Source: Roseofilum acuticapitatum BLCC-M154
GTDB lineage: Bacteria; Cyanobacteriota; Cyanobacteriia; Cyanobacteriales; Desertifilaceae
Assembly: GCF_030068475.1 (NCBI RefSeq)
Contig: NZ_JAQOSP010000037.1
Coordinates: 1 to 55,245, forward strand
DNA: 55,245 nt
Reading direction: 5' to 3'
Positions 55,106 through 55,245 of the stretch are shown one piece after another. Below the pieces are notes generated by a model. It was not told the DNA's origin. It worked only from the letters and a program-made list of their open reading frames with translations, and searched no databases. The translations under genes and the position numbers were made by a program. Numbering within the stretch: position 1 is the first letter of the stretch; every line of letters begins with the position of its first letter.

Positions 55106-55245
55106 ATACAGCAGTTTTCGCTGTTATGTGGGACATCTTGATCCCCCTAAATCCCCCTTAAAAAGGGGGACTTTCCTATTCCCCCCTTTTTAAGGGGGGC
55201 AAGGGGGGATCTTTTCCTACTGTCCACCGATACAGCGCAAAGCGC
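55106..55245. mobile_element. R2 MITE-like element, cut by the window end
   Basis: Starts with ATACAGCA, the same terminus as the 17.3 kb copy read in reverse, then GATCCCCCTAAATCCCCCTT, AAAAAGGGGGACTTTCC, CCCCCC and GGGGGG arms. The right end is not inside the window. It follows CACTCCAGTA exactly where the 17.3 kb element follows CACTCCAGTC. Confidence 0.6.

Overview
The window is chromosomal DNA from a cyanobacterium, most probably a filamentous, Oscillatoriales-like one. The evidence is the very frequent HIP1 octamer GCGATCGC, a full set of oxygenic-photosynthesis genes (psbX, ycf66, a high-light-inducible protein, chlI, sqdB/sqdX sulfolipid synthesis), a cyAbrB regulator, and dense families of short intergenic repeats. 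The genus cannot be fixed from the sequence alone. I see no rRNA, tRNA, transposase, prophage or CRISPR array.

Layout. 0.1-3.4 kb (minus): metallophosphoesterase, DUF751 protein, rbfA and a GH3 NagZ-like hydrolase. 3.5-8.0 kb (plus): leuB, a recent tandem duplication of a Uma2-family gene, and an N-acetylmuramoyl-L-alanine amidase. 8.0-14.6 kb is an accessory island: a MazF-type toxin-antitoxin pair, a 161-bp tandem repeat, a minus-strand cluster of two AAA/STAND-like NTPases plus a small protein, two overlapping micro-genes behind a hairpin-rich leader, a Cys-rich small membrane protein, and a decayed UPF0175/PIN module. 14.6-17.1 kb: sqdB and sqdX. 17.1-26.6 kb (mostly minus): composite repeats, paired M16 peptidases, uppS overlapping cdaA, lysA, ftsH, with rimI on plus. 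26.9-34.1 kb (plus): a giant kinase/AAA/GAF/SpoIIE-phosphatase protein overlapping cobH, then cobL. 34.0-41.0 kb: a CPBP protease and cyAbrB on minus; sdhB and an Hli protein on plus; two TolB-like lipoproteins, ycf66, psbX and a PQQ-type sugar dehydrogenase on minus. 41.1-51.0 kb (plus): yggT, alpha/beta hydrolase, purA, rplY, PfkB-family adenosine kinase, cydAB, rpsB-tsf and an acidic protein. 51.3-55.1 kb: chlI (minus), a PIN toxin-antitoxin pair and dnaX.

How the genes fit together. Most are housekeeping genes in familiar cyanobacterial settings: ribosome assembly (rbfA), sulfolipid synthesis (sqdB/sqdX), c-di-AMP coupled to undecaprenyl phosphate (cdaA-uppS), cobalamin (cobH-cobL) and translation (rpsB-tsf, rplY). 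The more unusual material is in four places: the 9.1-13.4 kb NTPase cluster with its micro-genes; the two repeat families, one nested in the other at the same site twice; the 1759-residue kinase-phosphatase fusion; and a pseudoknot-forming leader upstream of rpsB. Psbx (39 codons), a 48-codon DUF2281-like gene and the 47-codon micro-gene are small genes easily missed by length filters.
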